14,750 bases of DNA, taken from the NCBI GenBank assembly GCA_026397675.1, contig JAPLUH010000348.1, forward strand, positions 1 to 14,750, in the 5' to 3' direction. This DNA is from Verrucomicrobiota bacterium (lineage in GTDB: Bacteria; Verrucomicrobiota; Verrucomicrobiia; Limisphaerales; UBA9464). Made by a program: the position numbers and the translations under genes. This document shows, one piece after another, positions 1 through 7,105 of the stretch (position 1 is the stretch's first letter; each line of letters opens with the position of its first letter). The notes under the pieces are model-generated. The model saw only the letters and a list, made by a program, of their open reading frames with translations. It was not told where the DNA came from and ran no database searches.

Positions 1-171
1 CGGGTCTATTTTGAGCGGCATCCGCTCGGGGTGGTGGTGCACCGGATCCTGAGTCGTAATACGCTGAAGGATTTCCTCTACCGATCCAGCCTGCCGACCG
101 GTGAGGATGAGCAGTTGGAGGGGAATCCGAAGTTCTGGGAACTCATCGCGGCCGCGAAGTCAGTGCGCTAA
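1..171 (+). CDS. C-terminal fragment of an unidentified protein
   Basis: An open frame runs from the first base of the window to a TAA at 169-171 and gives the last 56 residues of a protein whose start lies upstream. The codons are strongly G/C-ending, like the confirmed genes here, which supports real coding. The fragment contains HPLGVVVHRILSRN, then a basic/hydrophobic stretch (KDFLYRSSLP), an acidic patch (GEDEQLEG) and an Ala/Lys-rich end (AAAKSVR). I recognise no family from this tail and assign no function. No terminator hairpin with a T tract follows the stop. Confidence 0.6.
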   Translation, partial: RVYFERHPLGVVVHRILSRNTLKDFLYRSSLPTGEDEQLEGNPKFWELIAAAKSVR

Positions 172-497
172 ATGGCTCCAGGAGTTTCGGCGTGGGGATG
201 GTGCTCAGACGGCTTTGGGGCGCTTTGGGACACTCGAGGTGGTTTCAGTTTGGGAGCGCCCTAGAGGCGGTTCTGAGGGAAATGGGTGTGGGTGATAGTC
301 AGTCTGCGCAAGGCGGGGACTCCACCCAGCCGGAATGATTCAATTCCCAGAAAACGGACGGCGTGGCGGATTCTTTCGCAATACGAAGCGAGAGCGAGGC
401 GTGGGCCAGAGAGCGAGGCCCGTAATGTTCGAACAATGACGTTCTCGCGGAAGAGGACGCAAGCCAGCCCGACTAGTCCAACAGAAGGGGTTCTGAC
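172..497. other. Intergenic region without a recognisable gene
   Basis: These 326 bases lie between the stop of the upstream partial gene and the stop of the minus-strand kinase gene, so the two genes converge here. Short open frames exist on both strands, but they overlap each other, have no similarity I recognise and have no ribosome binding site. Two small hairpins can be drawn: GGGCC/GGCCC around 390-412 and CAGAA/TTCTG at 482-495 with a GGGG loop. Neither has a following T run on either strand, so they are weak terminator candidates at best. A purine-rich stretch with repeated GCGAG motifs lies around 386-420. I see no RNA gene or mobile-element end. Confidence 0.5.
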
Positions 498-1319
498 TCA
501 GACGTAGAGTGCTTTGCGCAGTTCGTGGGTGAGCACGGACATGGAGGGGTAGCGCATCGCTGGATCGTGTTCGAGGCACCGGAGGACGATTTTTTCGAGC
601 GCCAACGGGATGTCGGGATTGATTTGGCGCGGGGGGATGAAGTCCGAACGGTTCCGCTGGGCGTGGAAGACCCCGTCGGCGGAGTCTCCGGGGAAGGGTT
701 TCCGGTGGGTCAATAATTCGTAGGCGCTGACGCCGTAGGCCCAGATGTCGGCCCGGTGATCGACCGGTTCGCGGGCCAATTGCTCCGGAGACATGTAGTG
801 CGGGGTGCCCGGGTTTTTGTCGAGCTTGCGGGGCGGATCGGGAATCGGTTGGGCGAGGTCGAAGTCGATGAGCTTGAGCCGTGCGTTGCGGGTCAGTAGG
901 ACATTTTCCGGCTTCACATCCAGGTGCATGTAGCCGCGGTCATGGACGAGCTCTAGGGCCTCGGCCATGTCGATGAGCACTTGGGCCACGTTCTCAGCCA
1001 GGACCGAATCACCGGTGGCCATACGCAGCTTGAGGTTCTCACCTTCGACGTATTCAAGAACCAGAACCAACTCGCCATCGATCTTGCCGTGCTCGATGTA
1101 GCCGATGATGTGCTTGTCGTCTTGGCAGGCCTGTAAGGTCTCACAACCGGTCAGGAAGCGCTTGCGCTCCGTGAAGGCGAAGGTCGTGTTGTTGAGCATG
1201 AGCCGGATGGCCACTGCTTTGCCACCGGTGTCGGTGCCCAGCCAGATCTCGGACATTCCGCCTGCGTTGATCTCCTCGTGGAGCGTGTAGGGGCCGATCT
1301 TGGTTCCGTGGCGTGACAT
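498..1319 (-). CDS. Soluble Ser/Thr protein kinase (PknB/Hanks type) with degenerate motifs
   Basis: This 273-residue protein is little more than a Hanks-type kinase domain (about residues 9-270) with no membrane segment or sensor domain. In order it has a glycine-loop equivalent (NAGGMSEIW, 18-26), the beta-3 strand VAIR (36-39), a probable helix-C Glu60, the catalytic loop HLDVKPEN (132-139), the metal-binding DFD (152-154), GTPHYMSPEQ (171-180, APE-like) and DIWAYGV (191-197). Catalytic Asp134, Asn139 and metal Asp152 are present. The usual ATP-anchoring Lys of VAIK is Arg39, HRD is HLD and DFG is DFD. It may phosphorylate Ser/Thr proteins with reduced activity or act as a pseudokinase. 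The ATG at 1319 is preferred because it sits just before the conserved GPYTL start of the domain and codons upstream lose their G/C-ending bias. A GTG at 1418 would add 33 residues and has a GGAG at good spacing, so it is not excluded. It is divergent from the DUF1080 gene. Confidence 0.88.
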   Translation of the reverse strand: MSRHGTKIGPYTLHEEINAGGMSEIWLGTDTGGKAVAIRLMLNNTTFAFTERKRFLTGCETLQACQDDKHIIGYIEHGKIDGELVLVLEYVEGENLKLRMATGDSVLAENVAQVLIDMAEALELVHDRGYMHLDVKPENVLLTRNARLKLIDFDLAQPIPDPPRKLDKNPGTPHYMSPEQLAREPVDHRADIWAYGVSAYELLTHRKPFPGDSADGVFHAQRNRSDFIPPRQINPDIPLALEKIVLRCLEHDPAMRYPSMSVLTHELRKALYV

Positions 1320-1422
1320 CCGGTTAAGAACGCCGAGTAAACCGCGGGGCTCTGCTGAAATCAATCTTGCCTCTGAAGACGTACCACGGTTGACCCCGAC
1401 GACGAACGGGATTAACACGGAC

Positions 1423-1426
1423 GGAG
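1423..1426 (+). promoter_or_regulatory. Ribosome binding site of the DUF1080 lipoprotein gene
   Basis: GGAG lies 7 nt before the ATG at 1434. It is one of the few clear Shine-Dalgarno sequences in the window. It is half of the 9-nt palindrome GGAGACTCC (1423-1431), so the opposite strand carries the same GGAG, 9 nt before a possible GTG start (1418) of the divergent kinase gene. Confidence 0.55.
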
Positions 1427-1433
1427 ACTCCTC

Positions 1434-2795
1434 ATGAACCTACCGTTCAACCGTCGCCAATTTGTTGCCACCGCAACCACCGCAGCAGCCATGGTCGGCC
1501 TTTGGGGCTGTTCCAGCCTCCATGCTCTGAACCAGCCGCCGAAGGGTTTTTCGCAGCTCTTCAATGGGCATGACCTCACCGGTTTTCGCGGAGGCGACAC
1601 CTTCGACCACCGCAAGTTGCTGGCCATGCCCGAGGCGGACCGTGCGGCTCAGATCGCCAAGTGGACCAAGACGCTGACGGAAATCGATGCCAAGACGGGC
1701 AAACCCAACTGGCATGTTGAGAACGGGGAATTGGTGAATGGGGGCAATGGCGCCTATGCCACCACCGAGAAGGATTACGGCGATTTCGAACTGCTGTTGG
1801 AATACAAGACGGTTCCGCTGGCCGATTCGGGGATCTACCTGCGCGGCGTTCCTCAGGTGCAAATCTGGGACTACACCGAAAAGGCTAAGTTTAGCATCGG
1901 CGCAAACAAGGGATCGGGCGGTCTTTGGAATAACTCGCCGGGCGCTCCCGGTAAGGATCCGTTGGTGCTGGCTGACAAGCCGTTTGGTCAGTGGAATTCC
2001 TTCCGCATCGTCATGGTCGGTTCGCGGGTGAGCATCTGGCTCAATGACAAACCGGTCGTCCAGCATGCGGTGATGGAAAATTACTACGATCGCAAGAAGC
2101 CCATCCCGGCCCATGGCCCCATCCAGTTGCAGACCCACGGCGGTGAGATCCGCTGGAAGAATGTGTTCATTCGCGAGATCGGCAGCACCGAGGCCAACAA
2201 GATCCTCGCCAGCCATGGACAGGAAGGTTTCCAGTCCATTTGGAACGGTAAGGACCTCACCGGTTGGAAGGGTGCCGTGGCGGATTACGAAGTGGTGGAT
2301 GGGTCCATCCGCTGCAAGAAGGGCAAGGGAGGGTGCCTATTCACTCAGGCTGAATACGCTAATTTTGCCTTCCGCGCCGAGGTTCAGGTGCCCAGCGCTG
2401 GCAACAACGGGTTTGCGATCCGCTACCCGGGTTCGGGTGATGCGGCCTATGTCGCCATGACCGAGTTGCAGGTGTTGGCCGAAGACTACGAAGCCAAGAC
2501 CGGTTCCAAGCTCGATCCGCGTCAGGCTTACGGTGGCGCCTATGGTATGGCCCCGGCCCATCAAGGTTATCAACGCCCCAATGGTGAGTGGAATTTCCAG
2601 GAGACCTACGTGCAGGGCAGTCGTATTCGGACCGAACTCAACGGGTTCGTCATCTTGGACGCCGACTTGTCGACGATTACCAATTATATGGCCAACAGCC
2701 CGCACCCGGGCAAGACCCGCACTCAGGGTCACTTTGGTTTCGCCGGTCACAATGACCCGGTGTCCTTCCGCAATCTGAGCATCAAGCCGCTCTGA
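1434..2795 (+). CDS. Tat-exported lipoprotein with two DUF1080 (3-keto-disaccharide hydrolase) domains
   Basis: The 453-residue protein starts with a twin-arginine signal (NRRQF, Arg7-Arg8), a hydrophobic Ala/Thr stretch and a lipobox ending at Cys26 (LWGC). It should therefore be exported folded and lipid-anchored. Two copies of the DUF1080 fold (concanavalin-like sandwich, PF06439) follow. Copy one, about residues 39-248, opens with FSQLFNGHDLTGF and contains YGDFELLLEYK, DSGIYLRG, GLWNN and WNSFRI. Copy two, about 266-451, opens with FQSIWNGKDLTGWKG and contains NFAFRAEV, NNGFAIRY and HFGFAGHNDPVSFRNL. Members of this family act on 3-keto-glycosides made by GFO/IDH oxidoreductases during sugar breakdown. 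That role is family knowledge; the substrate here is unknown. No oxidoreductase partner is adjacent. It is transcribed alone, divergent from the kinase and followed by a hairpin terminator. The domain assignment is secure, the reaction is inferred. Confidence 0.92.
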   Translation: MNLPFNRRQFVATATTAAAMVGLWGCSSLHALNQPPKGFSQLFNGHDLTGFRGGDTFDHRKLLAMPEADRAAQIAKWTKTLTEIDAKTGKPNWHVENGELVNGGNGAYATTEKDYGDFELLLEYKTVPLADSGIYLRGVPQVQIWDYTEKAKFSIGANKGSGGLWNNSPGAPGKDPLVLADKPFGQWNSFRIVMVGSRVSIWLNDKPVVQHAVMENYYDRKKPIPAHGPIQLQTHGGEIRWKNVFIREIGSTEANKILASHGQEGFQSIWNGKDLTGWKGAVADYEVVDGSIRCKKGKGGCLFTQAEYANFAFRAEVQVPSAGNNGFAIRYPGSGDAAYVAMTELQVLAEDYEAKTGSKLDPRQAYGGAYGMAPAHQGYQRPNGEWNFQETYVQGSRIRTELNGFVILDADLSTITNYMANSPHPGKTRTQGHFGFAGHNDPVSFRNLSIKPL

Positions 2796-2824
2796 TCGGA
2801 TCATTCTCTTTTTTGTCCAATCTC

Positions 2825-2867
2825 AACACCGGAGAGTCAGAGTTCCACTCTGTCCTCCGGTGTTTGT
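2825..2867 (+). terminator. Two-tier hairpin after the DUF1080 gene, likely terminator
   Basis: A perfect 10-bp stem pairs 2825-2834 (AACACCGGAG) with 2855-2864 (CTCCGGTGTT). Inside it, a 5-bp stem pairs 2838-2842 (CAGAG) with 2848-2852 (CTCTG) around a 5-nt loop. It lies 29 nt after the stop at 2795. The downstream T tract is short (TTTGT), so termination may be moderate. The longer T6 run lies before the stem, on the wrong side for this strand. Confidence 0.65.
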
Positions 2868-2963
2868 ATGGAGATTTTGCGTAACCGGCGGCAGACTGTG
2901 AGGGTCTTCGCCGTCGACGAGTCGTGATGGAGTTCCGTTAGTTCGCCCGCTCTTGTTTTGCCC

Positions 2964-4472
2964 ATGAATCCGTTTTTGCGCCATTCTGTCCTATGGACCC
3001 GCGCCGGCTTTGCTGGCTTTGTGTCCGCGGTCCTTTTTCCGGCAATCCTGCTGCTGGTGACAGGCTGCGATCGCTTCAAAAAGCCTGCGCCCGTCGAGTT
3101 TAAGACCGAGGCGTCGGTACGGACCAACATGGTTCAAAGTGTCAGCGCCAATGGCGGCATCGCTCCCATCCGACAAGTCCAAGTGGGTTCCCAGATCTCG
3201 GGCACCATCACCGAGATGAAGGTCGATTTTAACTCTGTCGTGAAGGAGGGCGACGTTCTGGCACGCATCGATCCGGCTACCTACGAGCGGAGTTTGGCCC
3301 GGGTTAAAGCCGATCTGGCCAATGCCGCTGCAGGCCTAGCCATGGCTGAGTTTAATTCCAAGCGGGCTAAGCAACTCTTCACCGCGAAGCTAATATCGGA
3401 GACTGAAAGCCAGCAGGCCGATGTGGCATTGTTGCAGGCCCAGGCTGGGGTCAAGACGCGCGAGGCCGCCGTCGAGAGCGCTCAGGTGGATCTGGATCGG
3501 ACAACCATCTTTGCTCCAATTAGTGGCGTGGTGGTGACCCGGAATGTGGATGCCGGTCAGACCGTGGCCGCGAGCTTCAGTACCCCCACCTTGTTTCTGA
3601 TCGCTCAGGATTTGTCCCAAATGCAAATTGAGTTGGCCGTTTCCGAAGCAGACATCGGCAATGTGCTGGAACAGCAGCGAGTGGAGTTCACCGTGGACGC
3701 GTTTCCGAATCGCAAGTTTGAGGGTCGAGTCCGTCAGGTGCGTTTCGCGCCGACCACCAACCAGAACGTGGTGACTTACACCACGGTGGTGGCGGTCAAT
3801 AACAAGGACCTGCGGTTGCGGCCGGGCATGACGGCCACGGCCACCCTCATCACCTTGGAGAAAACGAATGTGGTCCGCATTCCGGCCTCAGCCACCCGGT
3901 TCTCCCCGCCGGCGGGGGTCACTGTTCTACCGGCCACCAACACGGTCTCCACCAACGACATCGTTCGGTCTTCCCGCCCTGCGGGTATGGAAGGTTTACC
4001 GACGCCTCCTTGGTCGGCTGAAGGACGTCGGCCGACCGATGAGGAACGTAAAAAATACGAAGAGTCCCTCACGGCAGACCAGAAAGTGGCTTATCAGGCC
4101 GTTCGGGATCGCATGCGAGCCATGATGGCCTCCGGCGGCGGCGGCGGTGGCGGCGGCGGTGGAATGGGTGGCGGCCCCGGTGGTGGCGGTGGAATGGGCG
4201 GAGGCTCCCCACGTCCGCGGCCCGTCGACGGACCCACATTAAAAACTGTGTATGTCATCAAGCCAGCCGATCCGGCGACGCCAGATGCCCCGCCGGTGCT
4301 GCAAACTATCACGGTCAAAGTGGGCATGACCGACGCCTCCAATTCCGAGATCCTAGAGGGACTCGAACCCGGGCAGGTGGTCGTCACTGCGCTCAAGTCT
4401 TCGATGTCCTCGGCCACGGCGCCGGCGGGCAATCCCTTCGGTGGGCCCTTTGGTGGAGCTCCGCGCCGCTGA
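2964..4472 (+). CDS. MacA/HlyD-family periplasmic adaptor lipoprotein of an ABC efflux pump
   Basis: The 502-residue protein has a signal sequence with lipobox VTGC (Cys35), so it is probably a membrane-anchored periplasmic adaptor. It then has the usual order of a membrane-fusion protein: a lipoyl half (QVQVGSQISGTITEM), an alpha-helical hairpin (about 110-170, rich in Ala/Gln/Lys), the second lipoyl half (TIFAPISGVVVTRNVDAGQ) and beta-barrel/membrane-proximal segments (LRLRPGMTATATL; ILEGLEPGQVVVTAL near the end). Between beta-barrel and C-terminal parts is an insertion of about 90 residues. It holds a charged helix with LTADQ (369-373) and a poly-glycine run (391-414), making the protein longer than typical MacA (about 370 residues). 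It bridges the inner-membrane ABC transporter encoded next and an outer-membrane TolC-type channel not found here. The ATG at 2964 is chosen over an in-frame TTG at 2958, which would place an extra Met-Pro before it. No clear Shine-Dalgarno is visible. Confidence 0.92.
   Translation: MNPFLRHSVLWTRAGFAGFVSAVLFPAILLLVTGCDRFKKPAPVEFKTEASVRTNMVQSVSANGGIAPIRQVQVGSQISGTITEMKVDFNSVVKEGDVLARIDPATYERSLARVKADLANAAAGLAMAEFNSKRAKQLFTAKLISETESQQADVALLQAQAGVKTREAAVESAQVDLDRTTIFAPISGVVVTRNVDAGQTVAASFSTPTLFLIAQDLSQMQIELAVSEADIGNVLEQQRVEFTVDAFPNRKFEGRVRQVRFAPTTNQNVVTYTTVVAVNNKDLRLRPGMTATATLITLEKTNVVRIPASATRFSPPAGVTVLPATNTVSTNDIVRSSRPAGMEGLPTPPWSAEGRRPTDEERKKYEESLTADQKVAYQAVRDRMRAMMASGGGGGGGGGGMGGGPGGGGGMGGGSPRPRPVDGPTLKTVYVIKPADPATPDAPPVLQTITVKVGMTDASNSEILEGLEPGQVVVTALKSSMSSATAPAGNPFGGPFGGAPRR
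4134..4205 (+). repeat. In-frame glycine-codon tandem repeat within the adaptor gene
   Basis: Codons 391-414 of the adaptor are 21 Gly plus two Met and one Pro, arranged G10-M-G3-P-G5-M-G3. The 14-mer GGCGGTGGAATGGG occurs exactly at 4155-4168 and 4185-4198, a 30-bp (10-codon) period. This points to expansion by replication slippage or duplication that preserved the frame. Confidence 0.85.
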
Positions 4473-4505
4473 TCTCCGCCTTCCTCACCCCAACCTCCGA
4501 AATTC

Positions 4506-5267
4506 ATGCCCGCGGTCATCCAGCTCGAGGATTTTCACAAGACTTACCGCACCGGCGAGATCGAGGTGCGCGCGGTCCGTGGGGTCAACCTCATTGCCGA
4601 GCCCGGCGAGTTTGTCGCCATTATGGGTTCCTCAGGTTCCGGCAAGAGCACCCTGATGAATACCGTCGGCTGCCTCGACCGGCCGACTCAGGGAAAGTGC
4701 CTCATCGACGGTGTCGACATCGGTTCGCTGTCTCGCAACGAATTGGCCGACTTGCGCAATCGTAAGCTGGGGTTTGTGTTCCAGGGTTTTAATCTCCTGG
4801 CCCGGACGACTGCGCTGGAGAATGTGCAACTGCCCATGCTGTATGCTCGGCCCAGAATCGCCGTTTCGGAGCAGAACCGGCGGGCCGCCGCCGCGCTAGA
4901 ACTCGTGGGGCTCGGCGAGCGCATGGACCATACTCCCAGCCGCTTGTCAGGAGGGCAGCAGCAGCGAGTAGCCATCGCGCGGGCGCTGGTCAATCGTCCG
5001 ACTCTCCTCTTGGCCGATGAGCCCACGGGTAATCTCGATTCGCGCACGAGCATCGAGATTATGGGCATCTTCCAGAAGCTCAACGACGAGGGCATGACGG
5101 TGGTCATGGTGACCCACGAACTGGATATTGCCCATTATTGCAAACGCATCGTGGTCATGCGCGATGGTTTGGTGCGCAGCGATACACCGGTAACCGCCCG
5201 CCTCAACGCCCTCGACGAACTCCAGAAGTTGGAGGCCGAGCAAAAGGCCGTCCAACTCAATCCCTGA
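4506..5267 (+). CDS. ABC transporter ATP-binding protein, MacB/LolD type
   Basis: A 253-residue cytoplasmic ATPase that powers the permease encoded next. All nucleotide-binding motifs are intact: Walker A GSSGSGKST (41-49), Q-loop FVFQGFNLL, signature LSGGQQQ (from 147), Walker B LLLADEPTG (from 167, Asp171/Glu172) and H-loop His204 in VTHE. FNLL after the Q-loop and DEPTGNLDS are typical of the MacB/LolD/FtsE group of mechanotransmission transporters. The gene lies 33 nt after the adaptor and ends 3 nt before the permease, so the three form one export unit. In E. coli MacB the ATPase and permease are fused; here they are separate, as in many other bacteria. Adaptor plus FtsX-type permease favours MacAB-like export over LolCDE lipoprotein release. 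The exported substrate cannot be read from sequence. Confidence 0.95.
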   Translation: MPAVIQLEDFHKTYRTGEIEVRAVRGVNLIAEPGEFVAIMGSSGSGKSTLMNTVGCLDRPTQGKCLIDGVDIGSLSRNELADLRNRKLGFVFQGFNLLARTTALENVQLPMLYARPRIAVSEQNRRAAAALELVGLGERMDHTPSRLSGGQQQRVAIARALVNRPTLLLADEPTGNLDSRTSIEIMGIFQKLNDEGMTVVMVTHELDIAHYCKRIVVMRDGLVRSDTPVTARLNALDELQKLEAEQKAVQLNP

Positions 5268-5270
5268 CCC

Positions 5271-6485
5271 ATGTTTGCCACCCTTCGCATCGCTCTGATG
5301 GCCATCCGGCGCAACGTGCTCCGGTCTTTCCTCACCATGTTGGGCATCATCGTGGGCATCGCCGCTGTCATCGTCGGTGTCAGTATGGGTACCGGAGCCA
5401 AGGCGGAGGTGGACAAGCGCATCGCCGGAATGGGGCAGAACCTCATCACCGTGATGTCGGGCAATATGACCCGAGGTGGCGTCCGAGGTGGTTTCGGCAT
5501 GGCGCCCAACTTGTCGACCGAGGATTTTGATGCGATCCGCCGGGAGATTTCTCAGGTGACGGCCGTGAGCCCTGAGGCCCGGACCTCCGCCCAGGTGGCC
5601 TCTGGCAATCAGAACAGTTTTGTGCAGGTCTCCGGTGTCTCCGACGAATACATCGTTGCCCGCTCCTGGGTCCTCAAAAGCGGGGAGAACTTTACGGCCG
5701 CCGATGTGCGCAACGCTTCCAAGATCTGCCTGATCGGGGCGACCACGGCGAAGACCCTATTCGGCGAGGGCATCGATCCGGTGGGGCAGGCCGTGCGCAT
5801 CAAGAACGCTCCCTTCACCATCGTGGGGTTATTGGAGGCCAAGGGTTCTGGCAGCTTTGGCCAGGATCAGGACGATGTCCTGCTCGTGCCTTATACCAGT
5901 GTGATGAAGCGGTTGTCGGGGGACACCAAGTTCCGGTCCGTCTTCGTGCAGGCGGAGTCGCCCGATGCGATTCCCGTAGTGCAGGAGCAACTCACCGAAT
6001 TACTGCGCCGTCGGCACAAGATCAGCGACGGAAAGGATGATGACTTCATGGTCCGTAACCAGCAGGAGACGAGTGACTTCTTTAACGCCAACAACCGGAT
6101 CATGACCGTGTTAATCGGTTTTTTTGCAGGCATCTCATTGGTCGTCGGAGGCATCGGCATTATGAACATCATGCTGGTCAGTGTCACCGAGCGCACCCGG
6201 GAGATCGGAATCCGCCTGGCGGTCGGGGCCCGTGGTCGGGATGTTCTGCTCCAATTCTTGGCCGAGGCCGTTCTCTTGAGTGTCTTGGGCGGTGGAGTGG
6301 GGATCGCCGTGGGTTACTGGTTGGCCCCCTTGCTGACCCAGTTGTTTCAGTTCCCGACGCTCATCTCCCAGTCCTCAGTGATCCTCGCCTTCACGGTGAG
6401 CGCCATCATCGGCATCGTCTTCGGATTCTTTCCCGCGTTGAAGGCAGCCAATCTCGATCCGATCGACGCCTTGCGCTACGAGTAG
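5271..6485 (+). CDS. ABC transporter permease, MacB/FtsX family
   Basis: The 404-residue membrane protein has the standard four-helix MacB layout. TM1 is at about residues 17-41 (after RRNVLRSFLTMLGI), followed by a periplasmic MacB_PCD domain to about 270. TM2 is at about 276-300 (FFAGISLVVGGIGIMNIML), TM3 at about 330-350 and TM4 at about 368-390. The cytoplasmic coupling segment SVTERTREIGIRLAVGA and the C-terminal AANLDPIDALRYE are hallmark sequences of the family. It should convert ATP hydrolysis by the upstream ATPase into movement of its periplasmic domain and adaptor. It starts 3 nt after the ATPase stop, without a visible ribosome binding site, so translation is probably coupled. Length is normal for a stand-alone permease half of a MacB system. 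Confidence 0.95.
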   Translation: MFATLRIALMAIRRNVLRSFLTMLGIIVGIAAVIVGVSMGTGAKAEVDKRIAGMGQNLITVMSGNMTRGGVRGGFGMAPNLSTEDFDAIRREISQVTAVSPEARTSAQVASGNQNSFVQVSGVSDEYIVARSWVLKSGENFTAADVRNASKICLIGATTAKTLFGEGIDPVGQAVRIKNAPFTIVGLLEAKGSGSFGQDQDDVLLVPYTSVMKRLSGDTKFRSVFVQAESPDAIPVVQEQLTELLRRRHKISDGKDDDFMVRNQQETSDFFNANNRIMTVLIGFFAGISLVVGGIGIMNIMLVSVTERTREIGIRLAVGARGRDVLLQFLAEAVLLSVLGGGVGIAVGYWLAPLLTQLFQFPTLISQSSVILAFTVSAIIGIVFGFFPALKAANLDPIDALRYE

Positions 6486-6490
6486 CCCGA

Positions 6491-7105
6491 ATGAACTCTC
6501 CGGCAGCCTCTCTCCCCGCACTTAAGAGCGCTCTGCGAGAGGATCTCCGCAGGCTGTTTCGAGGGCTTGAGGCCGGACAGCGCGAGGAGTGGTCGCTCCG
6601 CATTCGGGAAAGATGTTTAGAGTTGCCCGAATGGTCCGATTGCCGGGTGGTGGGCCTTTATTATCCCAGAGCCGACGAACCCGATGTATGGCCCCTAGCT
6701 GAGCGGGCTTGGTCGGCAGGAAAATGCGTGGTTTTACCCACCTACGATGAAGCATCGGCCGCGTATCAATGGTGCCGGATAGATAGTTCCGAGGATCTGA
6801 TTCCGGGTCGGTTTGGAATTCCGGAGCCTCGGTCTCGGTGCCTTCGGATGGATGCCGTGCGACTGGACTTAGCGTTTGTTCCTGGGCTAGGATTCTCGAC
6901 GGATGGGGGAAGGTTGGGAAGAGGGCGAGGTTTCTATGATCGGTTGCTGAAGTTCTTCCGCGGCCGGAGCTATGGAGTCGCCTTTGATTTTCAGATGCTT
7001 CCGCAAATTCCCCGTGAGGGTCACGACGTTGAACTGACGGGTGTGATCACTCCATCGGGTAGTCGATTTGTACCGTCGGGTGTTGCATTGAAACATGGTC
7101 ACTGA
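6491..7105 (+). CDS. 5-formyltetrahydrofolate cyclo-ligase
   Basis: The 204-residue cytosolic enzyme converts 5-formyl-tetrahydrofolate to 5,10-methenyl-tetrahydrofolate using ATP, returning a storage form of folate to one-carbon metabolism. The family signature is clear at 130-152: VPGLGFSTDGGRLG followed by RGRGFYDRLL, the phosphate/ATP-binding loop. Other conserved parts are the N-terminal helix with LKSALREDLRR, VGLYYPRADEPDV (54-66) and GRFGIPEP (106-113). Length is typical (about 180-210). It starts 5 nt after the permease stop and its last 11 bases overlap the RNase Y gene, so it sits inside an apparent operon with no functional link to efflux. Confidence 0.92.
   Translation: MNSPAASLPALKSALREDLRRLFRGLEAGQREEWSLRIRERCLELPEWSDCRVVGLYYPRADEPDVWPLAERAWSAGKCVVLPTYDEASAAYQWCRIDSSEDLIPGRFGIPEPRSRCLRMDAVRLDLAFVPGLGFSTDGGRLGRGRGFYDRLLKFFRGRSYGVAFDFQMLPQIPREGHDVELTGVITPSGSRFVPSGVALKHGH

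Noticed and set aside
482..495. CAGAA-GGGG-TTCTG hairpin as kinase terminator
   Set aside because: The stem is only 5 bp, with no T tract on the minus strand.
1390..1417. Possible promoter with TTGACC (1390-1395) for the DUF1080 gene
   Set aside because: The -35 match is good, but no acceptable -10 box lies at 16-18 nt, and the resulting leader would be only about 10 nt and overlap the ribosome binding site.
1440..2216. Minus-strand open frame of 258 codons opposite the DUF1080 gene
   Set aside because: It lies antisense to a confirmed gene with clear domains and signal peptide, and its translation has no recognisable motifs. GC-rich codon bias produces such frames.
2958..2963. TTG start (2958) for the adaptor, adding Met-Pro
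   Set aside because: The ATG at 2964 gives the same signal peptide and is a better start codon; neither has a Shine-Dalgarno.
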